DNA from: Manihot esculenta | Lineage: Eukaryota; Streptophyta; Magnoliopsida; Malpighiales; Euphorbiaceae | Reading direction: 5' to 3' | Assembly (NCBI RefSeq): GCF_001659605.2 | Contig: NC_035164.2 | Coordinates: 24,896,665 to 24,960,664, forward strand | DNA length: 64,000 nucleotides | Shown here: positions 36,292-46,157 of the stretch, piece by piece | Layout: each line of letters opens with the position of its first letter | How positions within the stretch are numbered: position 1 is the first letter of the stretch | Position numbers and translations under genes: made by a program | The notes under the pieces: model-generated | Told to the model about the DNA's origin: nothing | The model's input: only the letters and a program-made list of their open reading frames with translations | Database searches by the model: none

Positions 36292-38383
36292 TGTAACACC
36301 CGGCTAGACTCCGGTATCGGAATTCCTACCGTCCGGTGGAATTTGGATGTCGGAAATCTCTAGAAGGGTAAAAGCATGTTTTTATAAAATGTTTTCATGT
36401 TTTTAATGTTTTAAGTATGAAATTTAATGAGTTTTTACATGAAAAACCTTTGGAGGAAAACCCAGGTTCGGCCGCCGAAAGTTAAGTTCGGCCGCCGAAC
36501 ATTGCATGGATGCGGAGGCACATTCGGCCCCCGAACGTGGCCTGGCCAGCCACTATAAAAGGGTCCCTTAGCCGAAAACGGGCGAGCTTTTTCTCCCCAT
36601 TTCGGCCAAGGTGAGCTCTCCGCCATCTTTGCTCAATCTTGAGATTTTCCTTCCTTTTTCCATGATTTTTACAAGTTTATAACATTTGTTTTGAAGATTT
36701 ACAAGTTTTAAGCACGTTTTGGAACTTTGAGGTTCAAGGAGCTCAATCCTCCCATCTACGAGTCAAGGTCGTTTCCTCTCGTTTCTTCAAGAGGTAAGGG
36801 TCGATCTTGAACTCTTTTTATGTTTTAAACAAGCTTTGAGTAAGATCTATGGGGTAGAATGCATGTTTAGTTCATGGTTAGGTTTATGGGTATATGTTGT
36901 GATTTTGAACAATGTAGCTTGATTGTGTGTGATTGAAGTGTTGTAGATGGGGTATATGCATGTTTGAGGCCCCTAGGAACTTGTATGCATGCTTTGGTTG
37001 AAAAATATGCATGTTTGGAAGGTTTGGAGGTGAAATGTGCAAAGGGAGCCAAGTTTCTGCCCTTTGGCAGAAACCAGGTTCGGCAGCCGAAGGTACTTTC
37101 GGCCGCCGAACATGGCTGGGGAGGCAGGCCTTTCGGCTGCCGAAGTTGCCCCCGAACAGAGACTTTCGTCTCTGTCTGGCACTTTCGGCCGCCGAAGGTG
37201 CCGCCGAACCTACCAGAGTTTCGTCTCTGTCTGGGACTTTCGGCCGCCGAAGGTGCCGCCGAAAGTGCCCTGTTCAGCCATTTCATGCATATTTTCATGT
37301 GATATTTTCATGATATTTTAGGGGGGTTTTGGGGGATATATTAGAGTTATGTTTATGTATGTTTGGTCCCTCATTGGAGTCCACCTGTGTAGGTTCGGAC
37401 CCGAGGAACCAAGGACCCCAGCAGTGAGCCAGCTGCTACAGAGTTTGTCAGAGTCAGCCAGAGGTGAGTGGAACTAAACTTAATCTTTTAAATTAAGAAA
37501 TTAAATGTTTTTATCATGCTTCATGCATCATGATTATACTATAGGATGTTTGCATTAGAATTCTCGAATATGCCGCATTGCATTGTTGTGATAGATGATA
37601 GTGGATGGACATTAGGATGATTCATTAGCCTCTGAATACGAAGTCCTGTGGTGCCCATAATAGGGCCGGGCAATAGCTCCGAGATACGAAGTCCTGTGGT
37701 GCCCATAATAGGGCCGGGCAATACGAAGTCCTGTGGTGCCCATAATAGGGCCGGGCATGGAGCTGAGGATTTTTGAATCAGTCCATCCGTGGTGTGATAT
37801 GTTTGTGCAGTGACGCATTTCATAACAACATGTTTTAAATTTTTTTTTTTTTTGTTCTACTCACTGGGCATCTAGCTCACCCCTCTCCCCTAACCCCCAG
37901 GCATGCAGGTGCGGGATAGATAGAGAAGACAAGAAGAGAAAAAGTCATATGTATGTAATAGTTAGATTGTGGACATGACAATTGTATTATGATGAAATGT
38001 AAAAATATTCAGTATGTTATGTAATGAGGTTATTGAGGATAGAGTTGTGCTTGACCACAGTATATTGTTAATCCCTTTTGTATGTACATGATCTTATGTT
38101 ATGATGTTTATGTAAACTAACTCAACACAGGTTGTTTTGCCTTTGAGGCTTGATGAGATCCCACAGAGGGACTATGTTATGTATATGATCAGAGTATGCA
38201 CAGGTTGAGTTAGTTGATGACAGTATGTATGAAGAAAAGTTTTATCTTTTTTTGTGTATATGGTTGATCATGTATGGGATTAAACATGTTTACAGGTTAT
38301 GTTAGGCTTGCTACGGGTCCCAGCGGCCTTATGCCGATCTGGATCCTAGCGCCGATAGCGGTCCGGATTTCCGGGCTGTTACA
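36292..38383 (+). repeat. 3' LTR of the plus-strand Tekay element
   Basis: 2092 bp, uninterrupted. TATA box at 36554-36560 within CACTATAAAAGGG. Palindromic TTCGGCCGCCGAA clusters lie at about 36468-36500 and 37078-37263, and a three-unit minisatellite at 37635-37757. It ends CTGTTACA at 38383. Confidence 0.93.
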
Positions 38384-38386
38384 GGG

Positions 38387-39091
38387 GTGATGGTCCCTGT
38401 AAGCAGGACTGAGATCGCCTTTGTGGAGAATGTTCAGAGAGCCCTTGCCGAGGTTGGCCCAGTTACTGAGGAGAGGGAACTCAGTTCTGCAGATGGTGGG
38501 GGTGTAGCGGAGAAGGTCGGGGACAAGCGTCCTACCTCCACCGAAGTGCCTGCCCCGGTTCTCATTTCAGAGAAGTTCCGGGTTTCTAGAAGACCGGCTC
38601 TTATTCTCCTTCCTCTCGAGAAGAAGAAGGATGTTCCCGTGGTGCCCCTGATGTCTGCTCCTGACTCAAACTCATGGAATAACACGATTTCTGAAGTTTA
38701 TTGTGGAATACAAGACGCAGTTTACACATGTAACATAAAGCAGTTCATGGTGGATTCGTATCAGGATTTCCTTGTTGGAAATGGTGAAGATGATCAACTT
38801 GCCATCGATTTAGATATAGGGCACTTGTGCTATGAGAAACAAAGATCTGCTGCACTCAGTCAAGCTTCTATTGATGCTTTCAAGCGTGTGTTCCGTGATA
38901 TTCAAAGTTTAGCTTACAAGTATGCAAGTAAGGACAATGCATTGATGGCTATGTTTAAATCAGGAAGCAAGGGTAATCTGCTAAAATTAGTCCAGCATAG
39001 TATGTGTATAGGTGATAGTGATGTAAATAATGCCCCTAGGCATGTAAGTCCTTTGAGGACTGTTTTCCCTCCAGCCCGTGTAGATAATTAG
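38387..39091 (+). CDS. Antisense ORF of the Tat element with an RNA polymerase largest-subunit (Pol IV/V-like) segment
   Basis: An open frame of 234 codons on the strand opposite to the Tat element. Residues 1-95 are acidic, Pro/Val-rich and like the linker of the antisense ORF at 26158-26578. From about residue 97 the character changes: 'SWNNTISEVYCGIQDAVYT', 'QLAIDLDIGHLCYEKQRSAA', 'VFRDIQSLAYKYASKDNAL' and 'SGSKGNLLKLVQHSMCIG'. The last is the funnel/bridge-side motif of multisubunit RNA polymerase largest subunits (SGSKGS.INISQ in Pol II); the LLKLVQHSMC form recalls plant Pol IV/V subunits. After about residue 208 the frame returns to element-like sequence ('HVSPLRTVFPPARVDN') and stops. 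A possible polyadenylation region follows (39100-39140). Only about 110 codons are present and the catalytic NADFDGD region is absent, so no polymerase activity is expected. The first codon listed is GTG; an ATG follows at once. Confidence 0.7.
   Translation: MMVPVSRTEIAFVENVQRALAEVGPVTEERELSSADGGGVAEKVGDKRPTSTEVPAPVLISEKFRVSRRPALILLPLEKKKDVPVVPLMSAPDSNSWNNTISEVYCGIQDAVYTCNIKQFMVDSYQDFLVGNGEDDQLAIDLDIGHLCYEKQRSAALSQASIDAFKRVFRDIQSLAYKYASKDNALMAMFKSGSKGNLLKLVQHSMCIGDSDVNNAPRHVSPLRTVFPPARVDN
38675..39010 (+). other. NRPD1-like: Apparent captured host-gene fragment (Pol IV/V largest subunit-like)
   Basis: About 336 bp in one uninterrupted frame, embedded in Tat sequence. The left junction is judged from the change from Pro/Val/Lys-rich sequence to globular sequence at 'NSWNN'; the right junction is after 'HSMCIG'. 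Both are approximate. No intron is visible, so the fragment either comes from one exon or passed through an RNA intermediate. I prefer NRPD1 to NRPE1 from the general wording, without an alignment. Confidence 0.6.
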
Positions 39092-39880
39092 CATAGGCTG
39101 TACTGTACTTTCCTTTTAATGAAATTTTATTTTCATTTACTTTACTTGTTTTTCCTTTTTGCCTTTAAGCTCATCAGGACTAAAATTTTATCAATTGGTT
39201 GAACCTTTAACTTATATATTTCTCCATTTCACTAAGGCATTTTCTCATCTGTAAGCTCTTTCCGAGCTGGACTAGCCTTAACCGTGAACTCAGTTTTTAA
39301 TAGTGGGCTGAACTTTGAGTTTTTATGATTTCTGCAAGGATGTCCTCATTTTTTCTCATTACTTTATTAATATGAGCTCGAGCACATAGCCTTTACATAA
39401 TGACAATAAGTCAGATCTTGTACCTTTTAAGGTGGTGAGCAGGGCTGGCCTTTTATTTTTAATTCTGATAAGAATTGAGGTTGGGTTCCTATCTGCTCAT
39501 GCCATTGGATTTCCTCTTGGACCATTTGAGATTTGTTCCCTTCGGTTTGCCTTTGAGCTTTCTGAGCTCGGCTCTCTTTTTGCTTGGTTTTCCAAGTTTA
39601 CATTTGCGTGTCTTAGATCGGCGTTCTCGCTTGTAATCCGAGTTCGGATTTAGCCCTTTGGTTTCAGTTTTATCATCTTCTTGAGGTCGGCACGGTGCCT
39701 TTCCTCTGGCCATCATTGAGAGATCAAATTCTCTTCCTCTTAGGTCCCGCGCTTCTTTGGGAGGTCGGAGTCAAGTTTCTCATTGGTGAGTCAGGGCCCC
39801 ATCTTTCGTGTGAGATCGGAGCTATGTTTTCATGAGTTGTTTTTGTGTGTTGTCCCTGCACACCGTTGTTTGCTATGAGC
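39092..39880. other. Tat internal DNA between antisense gene and minisatellite, no gene
   Basis: Starts with T-rich sequence resembling a 3' UTR of the antisense gene (TTTTAATGAAATTTTATTTTC). It continues with sequence containing GAGCTCGG, GAGGTCGG and GAGATCGG words that anticipate the minisatellite. Short frames such as 39432-39653 have no motif. Confidence 0.5.
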
Positions 39881-40525
39881 ATGTGACGCCGGGAGATCTT
39901 GGGAATCCCAGCCGTTTTTGCTCCGGGAGATCTTCGAGATCCCGGCTATTTTTGCTCAGGGAGGTCTTTTGGATCCCCCCGGCCGTTTGGTACCAGGAGA
40001 TCTTGGGTATCCTGGACTTGTTGTGCCAGGAGATCTTGGAGATCCTGGTCTTCTATCTTCCTGAGGTCTCTATGTCTCAGTGAGGTCTTCTGACGCCAGG
40101 AGATCTTGGGGATCCTGGTCTTCTACCTCCCTGAGGTCTCTATGTCTCAGTGAGGTCTTCTACCTCCCTAAGGTCTCTATGTCTCAGTGAGGTCTTCTAC
40201 CTCCCTGAGGTCTCTATGTCTCAGTGAGGTCTTTTACCTCCCTGAGGTCTCTATGCCTCAGTGAGGTCTTCTATCTCCCTAAGGTCTCTATGTCTCAGTG
40301 AGGTCTTCTGATGCCAGGAGATCTTGGGGATTCTGGTCTTCTACCTCCCTGAGGTCTCTATGTCTCAGTGAGGTCTTCACCTCCCTGAGGTCTCTATGTC
40401 TCAGTGAGGTCTTCTGATGCCAGGAGATCTTGGGGATCTTGGTCTTCTACCTCCCTGAGGTCTCTATGTCTCAGTGAGGTCTTCTACCTCCCTAAGGTCT
40501 CTATGTCTCAGTGAGGTCTTATGAG
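39880..40525. repeat. Minisatellite in the 3' region of the Tat element
   Basis: Two interleaved unit types. One is about 37 bp (CTTCTACCTCCCTGAGGTCT then CTATGTCTCAGTGAGGT), repeated about eight times; the other carries CCAGGAGATCTTGGGGATCC and similar. Higher-order combinations of about 68 bp recur. The first units (39890-40040) are diverged, the later ones nearly identical. Tandem repeats between pol and the 3' LTR are a known feature of Tat/Ogre elements. Confidence 0.92.
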
Positions 40526-40660
40526 ATCTGTTCTTTCTTTTTCAAAGAGAATTAATACTCACAGTAATAAAGATAACGTTGCTTTGCAAAAATGGTGTTA
40601 TTTTATTCTTTCATGTTTTCAGAGCACAAGAATTTTCTTTACAAATGTTGTAAGGGAAGT

Positions 40661-42843
40661 TGTAACGACCCGAAAATCGGACCGCTACCGGCGCTAGGAT
40701 CCGGGTCGACTTAAGGCCGCCGGGACCCGTAGCAAGCCAAACATACATCCTGGAAACCTGTTTAATCCCATACATGATCAAGAAAATACATAAAAATTTA
40801 AAACCTTTCTTTCAAACATCCAACTCAACCTGAACATATACTGTACATAGTCATAATCATAATTATGATCCCTCTGTGGGACCTCAACAATGCCTCAATG
40901 GGCAAATACATCATGAGATGAGTTGGCTTCCATAACATTATAAAAAATTTTGATCATGTAATAAAAGGGATACCTCAATACAAAATGTCAAGCACAATAT
41001 CTAATCCTCAATATCATTACACATAACATAACTATAATATACTGAAATCTCTTACATTACATCATAATACAACTGTCATGTCCACAAACTAACTATTACA
41101 TACACACTTCATATCTCTGGCTAACCTCCTGGTCTACCCTGTACCTGCACATCTGGGGTTAAGGGAGAGGGGTGAGCTACAAAGCCCAGTGAGCAGAATA
41201 GAGAAAACATGTATTAAAATTTCATGCCATTATGTAATGAAACACATCACAACAAATCACATCTCGGATGGTATTGTCACCAATAATCCTCTACATAGTC
41301 CAACTGTGCCGGGACGTAGAATGGGTACAACCGGTCTTTCCCTTAACATAACATATCATACAGTCCAACTGTGCCAGGGACGTAGAATGGGTACAACCTG
41401 GACTTCCTCTTACATCGTGCCAGGGACGTAGAATGGGTACAACCTGGACTTCCATACCATATCATGCCATAACATCATCATATCATATGAGGACTAAAGG
41501 ATCATCCAATGACCAATCCACATCAACATCATAAATGCAATGCAACATATTCGTGAATACTAATGCAAGCAACCTACTATATCTCATGGCATTCATGATG
41601 CATGCGTCATGCTCGAAATTCATATTTCATTTATTTTAAAACTTAAAGTTTATTCCACTCACCTCTGGCTAGCTCTGACAAACTCTGTAGCAGCTGGCTC
41701 ACTGCTGGGGTCCTCGGTTCCTCGGGTCCGAACCTACACAGGTGGACTCCAATGAGGGACCAAACATACGTAAACATAACTCTAACATACTCCCCAAATA
41801 CCCCCTAAAACATCATGAAAACATCACATAAAATCATGCAAGAAATGGCTGGACAGGGCACTTTCGGCGGCAGGTTCGGCGGCCGAAAGTCCCTCCAGAG
41901 CCGAAAGTCAGGCAGGTTCGGCGGCACCTTCGGCGGCCGAAACTCCCAGACAGATCCGAAAGTCTTCTTTCGGGGGCAAGCTTCGGCAGCCGAATGCTGC
42001 CTCCACAAGGGGGTTCGGCGGCCGAAACTCCCTTCGGCGGCCGAACCTGGTTTCTGCCAGAAGGGCAGAAACTTGGTTCACATGAACCCCTTGCCTCCCA
42101 AAACCTCAAATCATGCATAAACTTGTTCTAAAACATGCATAAACACCATATATCACACCTAGGGGTCTCAAACTATCAAATACCCCAACTACAACACTTC
42201 AAACACACACAAACAACATACATTGCTCAAATCATCATCAAAACCCATAAACTCAACTTAAAGCCTAACATGCATTTCTACCCCATAAAACAACTTAAAA
42301 CTTACTTAAAACATATAAGGAGCTTAAGATCGGCTCTTACCTCTTGAAGATCGAGAGGGAGACGACCTAAACTTGGAGATCCACGAAAATGAGCTCCTGA
42401 GTTCCCAAAGCTCCAAAACTTGTTTCAAAAGTTCAAAACCTTCAATGCAAGCTTAAAACTCAAGAAAATGGTGGGGATTTGAAGGAAGAACACTAGATTT
42501 GGGGAGAGGGAGGTCGGAAGCTAGCTGTGGCCGAAAATGGGAGAAAGCTCTCCCATTTCGGCTAAGTGCCCCTTTTATAGTGGCTGGCCAGACCACGTTC
42601 GGGGGCCGAACTTGCCTCCGCATGCATGCCATGTTCGGCGGCCGAACTTGACTTTCGGCGGCCGAACCTGGGTTTTCCTCCAAGGACTTTTCATGCAAAA
42701 ACTCATTTAAAAACATACTTAAAATTATTAAAAACATGAAAACATATCATAAAAACATACTTTTACCCTTCTAGAGGTTTCCGACATCCGGGATTCCACC
42801 GGACGGTAGGAATTCCGATACCGGAGTCTAGCCGGGTATTACA
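40661..42843 (-). mobile_element. Solo LTR of a Tekay-type element, inverse orientation, inside Tat
   Basis: 2183 bp, starting TGTAACGACC and ending GGGTATTACA on the plus strand, flanked by a perfect GAAGT duplication (40656-40660 and 42844-42848). Minus-strand reading starts TGTAATACCCGGCTAGACTC, as in the other Tekay LTRs. TATAAAAG (minus) is at 42572-42579. It has its own tandem units (41285-41455: GTGCCAGGGACGTAGAATGG and GTACAACCTGGACTTCC). No internal domain remains. Confidence 0.93.
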
Positions 42844-42848
42844 GAAGT

Positions 42849-43268
42849 ACCTCTTTAGGTGCTGGATATTCCAGGCGCGAGGCTCAGGCTTTCCCTGCAC
42901 GTTTTCAATCTGATGGACTCTCGGTCCGACCACTTTCGGGGTTTTTTCGGCTCGAGAAACATGGCCTTATAGCAGTAGGTCCCATCTTCTGTTATGAATG
43001 AGGTCTTCTCCTTATCTGACCTATCCATTGGGATTTGGTGATCACTATACATTGTGTCTAAGGACGACATGTACTCAAAGCCGGCCGTGGAGTCAACCAT
43101 TTTATTAATATCAGAGAGGGGGTAACAATCTTTGGGGTATGCTTGATTGAGGTCAATGAAGTCTATACACATCCTATATTTGCCATTGGCCTTTTTGACT
43201 AATACAAGATTTGCTAGCCACTGTGGGTACATAACCTCTCTAATAAATCCAACCTCTTCCGTTCCCAT
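42849..43268 (-). pseudogene. Tat pol scrap: reverse-transcriptase piece joined to the integrase end
   Basis: The minus-strand frame 43268-42855 starts inside reverse transcriptase: 'GFIREVMYPQWLANLVLVKK', 'MCIDFIDLNQAYPKDCYPL', 'DSTAGFEYMSSLDTM' and 'EKTSFITEDGTYCYKAM', the fingers/palm order of Tat-type RT. It stops matching RT just before the FADD-type catalytic box. From about 42920, another minus-strand frame reads 'ENVQGKPEPRAWNIQHLKRY', the last part of a Tat integrase. Thus two deletions removed protease plus the RT start, and the rest of RT, RNase H and most of integrase. The piece cannot make an active enzyme. Confidence 0.85.
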
Positions 43269-43274
43269 TCCCAG

Positions 43275-44948
43275 CTAAACAATCATGTTGATGGTCCCAC
43301 TGGACCCATCATTCACCGGTCCGGCTCCCGTTCTCCTCGGTGCTTGGGCTGCCGGGTTAGGCTGAGGCCTCTGTCCCTTCGGTTTCTTCATGAAATTCTT
43401 GAGGTGTCCTCTCTTTATCAGCCTCTCGATCTCAGCAATCAATTGGTAGCAGTTGTTGGTGTCATGACCATGTGTACGATGATACTGACAGTATTTGTCA
43501 GGACTTCGCTGATCTACTTCAGTTCTCATAGGTTTAGGCCATTGTAGGAACTCCTTGTCCTGGATGGCCATGAGCACTTCGGCTCTAGAGGCATTGAGTG
43601 GGGTCGGCTTCTCTGGAACCCACGGGGGGAGTGGATTCTGTTTTGAGACCCGAGGAGGGAGGGGTCTTTGGTTCCTTCGGTCCCAGGGCTGTCTGTAGGG
43701 CTCAGGCCTTCTGCCTTGTTTTTTCTCCTGCCTTTCCAGCCTCATTTCTTCCGGGGCTTTTCCCTTATCTGTCGTTCCTTTGGTGAACCTGCTCGTCACC
43801 AAGGCATCATCCTGCCTTATATACTTTTTCGCCCTCTTCATTAGCTCCGCTAGCGAGGTAGGAGGCTTCCTGCTCAACGAGCCGAAGAACTCGGGCGAGG
43901 TTGTCCCTTTCTGCATTGCCTCCACCGCTCTGCCCTCATCCAGCTCGGGAATCTGCAAGGCCTCCGTATTGAAACGGGCAACGTATTCCCTGAGCGATTC
44001 ATCCCTTCTCTGCCTAACTGTCTCCAGATAGCTCGTCTTTCTGTCTGTAGGCACCCCGGCAATGAATCGGCTGATGAAGCGAGTGGCCAAATCTCCAAAG
44101 CTTCTGATACTTCCGGTCTCAAGGCTGTTAAACCACGCCCGTGCTGGTCCTGAGAGCGTCGTAGGGAATACCTTGCACATCAAGGCATCCGATAGAGTTT
44201 GCAGCTCCATGAAGGTTTTATAGTTCAGGACGTGCTCTCTGGGATTTCCAGCTCCATCGTACGCCGCCATCGGTGGCATCATAAACTTTTTGGGGACAAT
44301 CTCCTACTGTACCCCTTTTGAAAAAGGCAAAGAGGTAGGCAGGAGAGTTTGGCTGGGGTCCTTCGCCCCCAGCTCGGCCAAGAGCTGTTCTCTCATCTTT
44401 TGCAGCTTTTGGTCTACAATCTCCTCCTTCTGTTTGGGTTTCTTCACCAGACAATACTCCTCCTCCCACGTTTCACTTCCTGTTCTTTTTATTGTTCCGG
44501 CAGAATAACTGTCGGCCTCATCATTCTCAATCATTTCCCTCACCCTCCGTCCATGAACCCGAGCTTCCGGTTCTTCCACTTCTCCGGCTCTTCTCCCCCC
44601 TTCTCCGGTTTCTCGGCTGACGGTTTGGGGATGGTTGAAGGTAGGTTGAGGTTCAGTGGTCCGGGGCTCTTCTACCACCGGCAACACATTTATTGGGGTA
44701 CTGAGGCCCCGCTGTTGCATCATCTGCCCCAGCCAGTGGGCGGTGTTTTGTAACTGAAGGGCGATGGTTTGGAGGTCCTGGTTGGACAAGGTAGCAGCGG
44801 ACACATTCCCTGCCAAGCTTGGCAAGGGGTTGAGAGGAATGGGTGGTTGATTGTTTGGAGTAGTAGGGCTGGAGAAAGAGAACTGCTGCCCCTCTTGGAC
44901 AGAGTTCAGGTCGTTGGGAGTGACGTTGTTTTCATTGTGGTTAGCCAT
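43275..44948 (-). pseudogene. Gag of the Tat element, interrupted by one in-frame stop
   Basis: The frame starts at an ATG at 44948 (the same frame stays open to 45026, next to the primer site). The N-terminal part is Asn/Pro/Gln-rich ('MANHNENNVTPN'), then has a basic/acidic stretch with 'QKLQKMREQLLAELG'. A TAG stop at 44304-44306 separates this from the capsid core in the same frame: 'MPPMAAYDGAGNPREHVLNY', 'ARAWFNSLETGSIRSFGDLA', 'RRDESLREYVARFN' and a C-terminal 'YCQYHRTHGHDTNNCYQL' with the unusual C/H pattern common in Tat gag. Nucleocapsid and capsid would act in particle assembly. With the single stop, only the N-terminal part or an internal-start product could be made. Gag ends ('GTINMIV') a few codons before the RT scrap, in the same frame. 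Confidence 0.85.
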
Positions 44949-45010
44949 CGTGGATCTCAGTGGGTATTGTAAGAGTGGAACTCCGGTGATAAAAAGATCT
45001 CTTTCGTTTT

Positions 45011-45025
45011 TCACAGACGGCGCCA
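45011..45025 (-). other. Primer-binding site of the Tat element
   Basis: Minus-strand TGGCGCCGTCTGTGA, two bases inside the 5' LTR boundary at 45028. TGGCGCCG is the usual start of Tat/Athila primer sites. Confidence 0.85.
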
Positions 45026-45027
45026 CT

Positions 45028-45524
45028 TGATGATCTGAGATTCAGAAAATAGGGTTTTACAATGGGTTCTGTAAAACTGGAAAAGCTTAGACCTAGAGGA
45101 CTGTATTTCTCCTTTTATCTGTTTCCTTTTGTCCGCTAGTGACGTGTAACAGAATGTATGTCATTGGGCCACCTGTCTCTGTCTCATTGATATGGACGTA
45201 CGAGGAAATCAGATCGCTGCCCCATGCGTAACGGCCTCTGGTTCTTCCCGGGCGCACATGCGGGTGGTCCCCTGTGACGGATGGGTAGGCCTCCCTCCTG
45301 ATCCTGAGCTGGGCCGAAAGGTAGAATTAAGACTGAACCCAGAGAGGATCTGTTCGTTGGGCCGACAATGCTGGGCCGGCTTGGTTGAAGAGACTAACTG
45401 GAGTCTGGTCTCAAGGCTGAGCGGATCGGACCTGGTGCATGTGTGAGGCTTGAGGGCCTCTAAATAATGGGCTGGTATCGTGGGCCTGGCCCCAGACCGA
45501 GGTGGAGAAATCCAGCGGTCATCA
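45028..45524 (-). repeat. 5' LTR of the Tat element
   Basis: 497 bp, paired with 25017-25513 and followed by the second CATGG target copy (45525-45529). Confidence 0.93.
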
Positions 45525-46157
45525 CATGGAATCACTCCAAAACAGCTTAACCTTCATTTCTACGAAGGACTTTTGCCATTAGAACGAAGAATGATTGATG
45601 CTGCTAGTGGAGGTGCCATTTCAGAAATGGAACCTGAAGAAGGCAAAACCTTAATCTCAAAAATGGCCGCCAATTCTAGACAATATGGCCAAGAAGAGGA
45701 CATTCCAAGGAATGCTAATGAAGTAAGTATTGCATGTTTAGATTCTAAAATTGCACAACTAACAGCTGCAATTCAACAATTGGCTGCAGGGAATAATGTA
45801 CGAACTTGTGGCATTTGCAAACAAGCCAACCATCCCACAGATATGTGTCCTATTCTTCAGGAAGGAGAGCAACAGGTAAACGCTATTGGAGGGTTCAATG
45901 GACAACAATTCAACGGACAACAAAGGAAGAATGACCCATTTTCAAGCACTTACAATCCAGGGTGGAGAGATCATCCAAACCTTAGCTATGGGAATAGACA
46001 GAACTTCCAGCCTAGAGCAAACTATCAAGCTACAAATTCAGGTATGTCTCTAGAAGATATTGTTCAATCCCTTGCTAATAGCACTCTTGCTTTTCAACAG
46101 GAAACGAAGTCAAGCATCCATAATTTGGAGAATCAAATAAGCCAACTTGCTACATGA
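45525..46157 (+). pseudogene. Athila-like gag, C-terminal part with zinc knuckle
   Basis: Gag coding resumes after the Tat insertion in the phase of the interrupted N-terminal part: 'ITPKQLNLHFYEGLLPLERR' and 'IDAASGGAISEMEP', the standard Athila sequence after the capsid core. A CCHC knuckle follows (CGICKQANHPTDMC) for nucleic-acid binding, then a Gln/Asn-rich tail ('GQQFNGQQRKNDPF') and 'NLENQISQLAT'. A frameshift just before 46157 moves the continuation into the overlapping frame that begins at 46154. Confidence 0.85.

Larger units (their letters stand above)
26579..38383 (+). mobile_element. Full-length Tekay-type chromovirus (Ty3), coding frame open
   Basis: Contains, in order, a 5' LTR (26579-30929, itself interrupted by a solo LTR), a methionine-tRNA primer site, one open gag-pol frame, a polypurine tract (36279-36291, AAGGGGGGGAGAA) and a 3' LTR (36292-38383). 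With the nested insertion and its 5-bp duplication subtracted, the 5' LTR is 2092 bp, the same length as the 3' LTR. I count about 15 differences between them. Long LTRs, the tRNA-Met primer site and a C-terminal chromodomain place it in the Tekay (Del) clade. The LTRs begin TGTAACACCC and end CTGTTACA. The flanking 5-mers differ (CATAA at 26574-26578, GGGGT at 38384-38388), so a target duplication is absent. Confidence 0.93.
25017..45524 (-). mobile_element. Tat-lineage Ty3 retrotransposon, internally deleted, carrying antisense ORFs and a captured gene piece
   Basis: Two LTRs of exactly 497 bp (25017-25513 and 45028-45524), beginning TGATGATC and ending GGTCATCA, are flanked by the 5-bp duplication CATGG (25012-25016 and 45525-45529). 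By eye they differ at about 13 positions. Read on the minus strand, the order is 5' LTR, primer site (TGGCGCCGTCTGTGA, 45025-45011), gag, a reverse-transcriptase piece, the integrase end, a minisatellite, a plus-strand antisense gene region, and the 3' LTR. The Tat assignment rests on the primer site, the gag/RT sequence type, the antisense ORF and the 3' tandem repeats, all established traits of that lineage. Without the later insertions (26579-38383 and 40661-42843) the element is about 6.5 kb and lacks protease, most of RT, RNase H and most of integrase. It is therefore non-autonomous. Confidence 0.9.

Noticed and set aside
39880..40525. Regularly repeated 37-bp units that look at first like a CRISPR array
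   Set aside because: Units are head-to-tail without unique spacers, in plant nuclear DNA inside a retrotransposon.
44349..44753. Plus-strand frame of 134 codons, and other plus-strand frames over 43344-44972
   Set aside because: They are shadows of the Tat gag on the minus strand. No motif.
45192..45535. Frames on both strands in the Tat 5' LTR
   Set aside because: The LTR is a regulatory repeat. The matching frame in the other LTR copy is broken, so there is no sign of selection.
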